NCBI GenBank assembly: GCA_017305535.1
Contig: JAFKKN010000007.1
Coordinates: 270,575-334,574, forward strand
Direction: 5' to 3'
DNA from: Hyphomicrobiales bacterium
Lineage (GTDB): Bacteria; Pseudomonadota; Alphaproteobacteria; Rhizobiales; Xanthobacteraceae
Length of the DNA: 64,000 bases
Shown: positions 60,931-64,000 of the stretch, in pieces
Layout: each line of letters opens with the position of its first letter
How positions within the stretch are numbered: the stretch's first letter is position 1
Notes under the pieces: model-generated
The model's input: only the letters and a program-made list of their open reading frames with translations
Database searches by the model: none
What the model was told of the DNA's origin: nothing
Program-made: the position numbers and the translations under genes

Positions 60931-63900
60931 TTATTGAATTTTGACCGCGAAGAATGTCGATGGCACGAAGTCCTTGATCGCCTCAATGCTGGAGCCGGCC
61001 GGCAGCGTTCCACTATTATCGGCGAGTTGGGCAATGCCCTTTGATTTCAGATCGTAGAAGCCGACAATTGGGCCGATGGCGCCTGTCGCCGAGTCGAGAG
61101 ACAGCGCCACCACTCTGCCGGTAACCGGATCGTTGCACAGAATTGATTTGCCGTCGGGTGACAGACCTGTCGCCAGGAGCCACTGCGCGGGCGTATGTCC
61201 GGACATGCCGCCGATGATGACCGGGCCGCTCCTGAGCAATTCGATGAAACTGGTTTTACCCGGCTCGATCGTGAAGGCGTTGCCGACACCCGGCGTTACG
61301 CCGTGGCCGGCGCCATCGGAAAATGTCACCCTCCCTGCCACCGGATTGTTGCCGGTCGTGCCGTTCAAATCTGATGCCGTTTCGTTCCAGAACGTATCGA
61401 TCATTATGTTCGCTGCCTGCTTGGATAGCGCCGCGCGCGCGATCATGGTGAAGACCGTGGCCTGGCTCGCCTGCGCCGCGTAATCGGGCAGCTTGAGTTG
61501 CGTGTATTGGGTGGGGTCGAACTCGCTGATCGGTGGGAAAGCGTATCCATTATTGCTGCCAAGGTCGGCGTTCCTGGGCAACGAAGCGGTCGGAATGTCG
61601 CCATCGGCGCTTGTTGCGATCCGCGGTGCGAATGAAACCCAAGCCGGCTCAGATCCGCTGCCTGTGCTCTCGAAGGTTATATTGACAGTGGTCGGTGGCG
61701 GGTTGTTGACGGGAGGCCCGAATTGGCTGGCCGCTATTGTCGGCGGCGCAGTGATCACAAGGGCGGTGGCATTCTCAGGTGCCTGCACGAAAATATAATT
61801 GGCGGCGTTCAAACCCGATCCGTTGATGGCATAGGTACCAAGGATCGAGTCTTTCGTGGCCAGTGATGTGAAGTCCAACGTGCCGGTGGTGGCGGTTGCC
61901 GGCGTCTCGCCATTGACGAAGCCGGTGACCATGCCGCTGAAAGGCGGATTGCTATCACCGTAGTAACGCTTTGCCGAGTTCGCCACATAGGTCAGTTGTG
62001 CCGGATCGACGACCCAGATCCCCATCTCCCGTCCGCTGATAACGTAGTTGGGATTGGCAAGCGTTCCCAGCACAGCGAGGGGATGGCTGCCCGCGTGACT
62101 GAAGCGATCGATGCCAAAGCTGTTCGACAGTCCGCTGAGGACGGACACGTCTTCACCATTTCTCAATCCCGTGGCCGAGAGGCCGAGATTGGCGGGCGAT
62201 GTTCCGTAGGTCGAGCTTCCGCCGATGGCGGTGACGATGATGCCCGCCGGGATCACGGCGAGGCTGCCGTTCACGTAGGTCACGTTGTAATTCGTGATGT
62301 TGAAGGTGCCGCCGGTCGCGCCGCTGACGACGATCGGGTAAGGGCCGCCAGCGACCGTCGCGGCGGCCGTCTGGCCGTCGCTAATCAGCGTGACAAGGCC
62401 GACGCTTTCACCATTCTTCAGGCCGGTCGATGAGAATTCGCTGCCGGCGAATGCGCGTGTGTCGCCGTATGTCTTGCTTTGGTTGTTGGCGGTGATTGTC
62501 AGCGGCGCCGGGGTAACGGTCCACGTTCCGGTGTTGCGCGTGGTGATGGCGTAGTTTGCGTTGGTGAGACTGCCGAGGACGCTCAACATATAGGGACTGC
62601 CAGCGACGTCGGTGGTCGGGTCGATACCGAACGAGTTGGAGAGCCCGGTGAGGACGCCGACATCCTGACCGTTCCGCAATCCGGTGGCCGACAGGCCGGG
62701 ATCAGACGACGCGGAGCCGTAGACCGAGGTACCGCTGTTGGCGGTGACCGTGATCGGCGCCGGGGTGACGGTCCAGGTTCCGGTGTTGCGGGTGGTGATG
62801 GCGTAGTTTGCATTCGTCAAAGTGCCGAGCACGCTCAGCGTATAAGGGCTGCCGGCGACGTTGGTGTTTGGGTCGATGCCGAACGAGTTGGAGAGCCCGG
62901 TGAGGACGCTGACATCCTGACCGTTTCGCAATCCGGTGGCCGACAGGCCGGGATCAGACGACGCGGAACCATAGACCGAGGTACCGCTGTTGGCGGTGAC
63001 CGTGATCGGCGCTGGGGTGACGGTCCAGGTTCCGGTGTTGCGTGTGGTGATGGCGTAGTTTGCATTCGTCAAAGTGCCGAGCACGCTCAGCGTATAGGGA
63101 CTGCCGGCGACGTTGGTGGTCGGGTCGATACCGAACGAGTTGGAGAGCCCGGTGAGGACGCTGACATCCTGACCGTTCCGCAATCCGGTGGCCGACAGGC
63201 CGGGATCAGACGACGCGGAACCGTAGACCGAGGTACCGCTGTTGGCGGTGACCGTGATCGGCGCTGGGGTGACGGTCCATGTTCCGGTGTTGCGTGTGGT
63301 GATGGCGTAGTTTGCATTCGTCAAAGTGCCGAGCACGCTCAGCGTATAAGGACTGCCGGCGACGTTGGTGGTCGGGTCGATACCAAACGAGTTGGAGAGC
63401 CCGGTGAGGACACTGACATCCTGGCCGTTCCGCAACCCGGTTGCCGACAGGCCGGGATCAGACGACACGGAGCCGTAGACCGAAGTGCCGCTGTTGGCGG
63501 TGACCGTGATCGGTGCTGGCGTGACGGTCCACGTTCCTGGCGTCGTACCGCTAATCGAATAATTCGGATTGGCCAGCGTGCCGTCGACGGCGAGCGTGTA
63601 GGTGCCGGCGTTGGTCTGTCTGTCGATGCCAAAGCTGTTCGACAGACCGGTCAGCACCGATACGTCCTGGCCATTCTTCAGCCCGGTGGCGGACAGGCCG
63701 GGGTTGGTCGATGAGGAGCCATAGACCGAAGAGCCGCCGAGAGCGCTGACGAAGATCGGGGCAGGGGTCACCGTCAGGCGTCCGTCATTATAAAGGACAC
63801 TGTAGTTCGCAATGTTGAACGTGCCGCCGGTCGCGCCGCTGGCCGTAATCGTGTAGGGCCCACCGGCGACGTCAGCGGTGGCTGCCTGGCCGCTGCTGGT

Positions 63901-64000
63901 CAGCGTGACAAGGCCGATGCTTTCGCCGTTCTGCAGGCCCGTCGATGAAAACTCGCTGCCGGTGAATGTAAGGGTGTCGCCGTATGTCTTGCTTTGGTTG
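60931..64000 (-). CDS. Giant MBG-repeat adhesin, C-terminal part (5' end outside the window)
   Basis: The frame is open from the right window edge to the TAA at 60931 (over 1020 residues); the start is not in the window. It is built of MBG-type beta-rich repeats that contain KTYGD, ATGLRNGQDVSVLTGLSNSF, NANYAITTRNTGTW and VTPAPITVTANSG. Such chains belong to large secreted or surface adhesins of the filamentous-haemagglutinin (two-partner secretion) type. After the repeats comes a Pro-rich linker (FGPPVNNPPPTTVNITFEST) and a 200-residue globular end. That end includes PVIIGGMSGHTPAQWLLATG and SILCNDPVTGRVVAL, which look like the His and Asp strands of a C39-like papain fold. No C-terminal anchor is seen. 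Confidence 0.88.
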   Translation of the reverse strand, partial: NQSKTYGDTLTFTGSEFSSTGLQNGESIGLVTLTSSGQAATADVAGGPYTITASGATGGTFNIANYSVLYNDGRLTVTPAPIFVSALGGSSVYGSSSTNPGLSATGLKNGQDVSVLTGLSNSFGIDRQTNAGTYTLAVDGTLANPNYSISGTTPGTWTVTPAPITVTANSGTSVYGSVSSDPGLSATGLRNGQDVSVLTGLSNSFGIDPTTNVAGSPYTLSVLGTLTNANYAITTRNTGTWTVTPAPITVTANSGTSVYGSASSDPGLSATGLRNGQDVSVLTGLSNSFGIDPTTNVAGSPYTLSVLGTLTNANYAITTRNTGTWTVTPAPITVTANSGTSVYGSASSDPGLSATGLRNGQDVSVLTGLSNSFGIDPNTNVAGSPYTLSVLGTLTNANYAITTRNTGTWTVTPAPITVTANSGTSVYGSASSDPGLSATGLRNGQDVGVLTGLSNSFGIDPTTDVAGSPYMLSVLGSLTNANYAITTRNTGTWTVTPAPLTITANNQSKTYGDTRAFAGSEFSSTGLKNGESVGLVTLISDGQTAAATVAGGPYPIVVSGATGGTFNITNYNVTYVNGSLAVIPAGIIVTAIGGSSTYGTSPANLGLSATGLRNGEDVSVLSGLSNSFGIDRFSHAGSHPLAVLGTLANPNYVISGREMGIWVVDPAQLTYVANSAKRYYGDSNPPFSGMVTGFVNGETPATATTGTLDFTSLATKDSILGTYAINGSGLNAANYIFVQAPENATALVITAPPTIAASQFGPPVNNPPPTTVNITFESTGSGSEPAWVSFAPRIATSADGDIPTASLPRNADLGSNNGYAFPPISEFDPTQYTQLKLPDYAAQASQATVFTMIARAALSKQAANIMIDTFWNETASDLNGTTGNNPVAGRVTFSDGAGHGVTPGVGNAFTIEPGKTSFIELLRSGPVIIGGMSGHTPAQWLLATGLSPDGKSILCNDPVTGRVVALSLDSATGAIGPIVGFYDLKSKGIAQLADNSGTLPAGSSIEAIKDFVPSTFFAVKIQ
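62507..63514 (-). repeat. Four 252-bp tandem repeats inside the adhesin gene
   Basis: Near-identical units at 62507, 62759, 63011 and 63263, each 252 bases (84 codons), with a more divergent unit following at 63515 (about 246 bases). Each encodes an MBG domain. Differences are few: for example TTN, NTN or TTD in the FGIDP loop, and TLS against MLS. Such exact repeats are prone to copy-number change. Confidence 0.95.

Noticed and set aside
60681..60944. An 87-codon frame overlapping the IS remnant
   Set aside because: A neighbouring frame carries the transposase match; this one has no motif or ribosome-binding site.
62507..63514. Possible CRISPR-like periodic repeats
   Set aside because: The period is 252 bases with no spacers and the repeats are in-frame protein domains.
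62479..63714. A 411-codon + strand frame with regular repeats
   Set aside because: It is the antisense of the MBG repeats, whose sense reading gives sensible beta-rich domains.
60596..64000. An integrase-type att site pair at tRNA-Arg
   Set aside because: No second copy of the tRNA 3' end and no integrase gene is found in the window.

Overview
The window comes from a GC-rich alphaproteobacterium, most likely of the Bradyrhizobium / Rhodopseudomonas / Afipia group (Nitrobacteraceae). This rests on the core block rpmB, DUF3108 protein, Suv3-like helicase, S4 protein, 7Fe ferredoxin and CarD, on several families of intergenic palindromes of the rhizobial type, and on the many branched-chain-amino-acid-type binding proteins and acyl-CoA enzymes. 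No plasmid or phage replication genes are seen. The family-level assignment is inference from gene content, not from a 16S match.

Layout. 1-5600: a VOC/PhnB protein, an overlapping YCII (DGPF) / ECF42-type sigma factor pair, galU, a secreted serine hydrolase and a small DUF7662-like protein. 5578-7526: a coiled-coil protein and a PRISE-type short-chain reductase. 7725-31701: a large accessory catabolic region in three transcription blocks. A SnoaL-FMO monooxygenase and a LysR regulator (- strand) diverge from a nine-gene + strand operon: acyl-CoA dehydrogenase, NDP-forming acyl-CoA ligase, small SCP2-like protein, alpha/beta hydrolase, binding protein, beta-hydroxyacid dehydrogenase, MmgE/PrpD, aldehyde dehydrogenase. 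A second operon holds another aldehyde dehydrogenase, paralogues of the SCP2-like protein, hydrolase and dehydrogenase, and an IclR regulator. A third holds a GSA-type aminotransferase and hydantoinase B and A subunits opposite a second IclR. 31902-35253: a TetR/MFS pair with clear operators and an orphan binding protein. 35607-38059: a GAF-GGDEF-PilZ protein and two small envelope proteins. 38253-48268: the conserved core block ending with an M48 lipoprotein protease and a degenerate thermonuclease. 48325-57670: a second acyl-CoA catabolic cluster with a binding protein paralogous to the first. 57734-60314: small stress/membrane genes and a PanE-like reductase. 60519-64000: tRNA-Arg(CCT), a decayed IS3-type transposase and the C-terminal part of a giant MBG-repeat adhesin that runs off the window edge.

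How the genes fit together. In both catabolic clusters a periplasmic binding protein would capture an acid, an NDP-forming ligase would make the CoA thioester, and acyl-CoA dehydrogenases, hydratases and dehydrogenases would degrade it. The strongest candidate for an undescribed system is the duplicated module [small SCP2-like protein + translationally coupled alpha/beta hydrolase + beta-hydroxyacid dehydrogenase with an unusual substrate loop]. It occurs once in the LysR-controlled operon and again in the IclR-controlled operon. A second strong signal is a pair of near-identical 35-36 bp boxes plus matching first codons before the FMO and the acyl-CoA dehydrogenase genes; they tie both to the LysR regulator between them. 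Substrates are not determinable from sequence alone.
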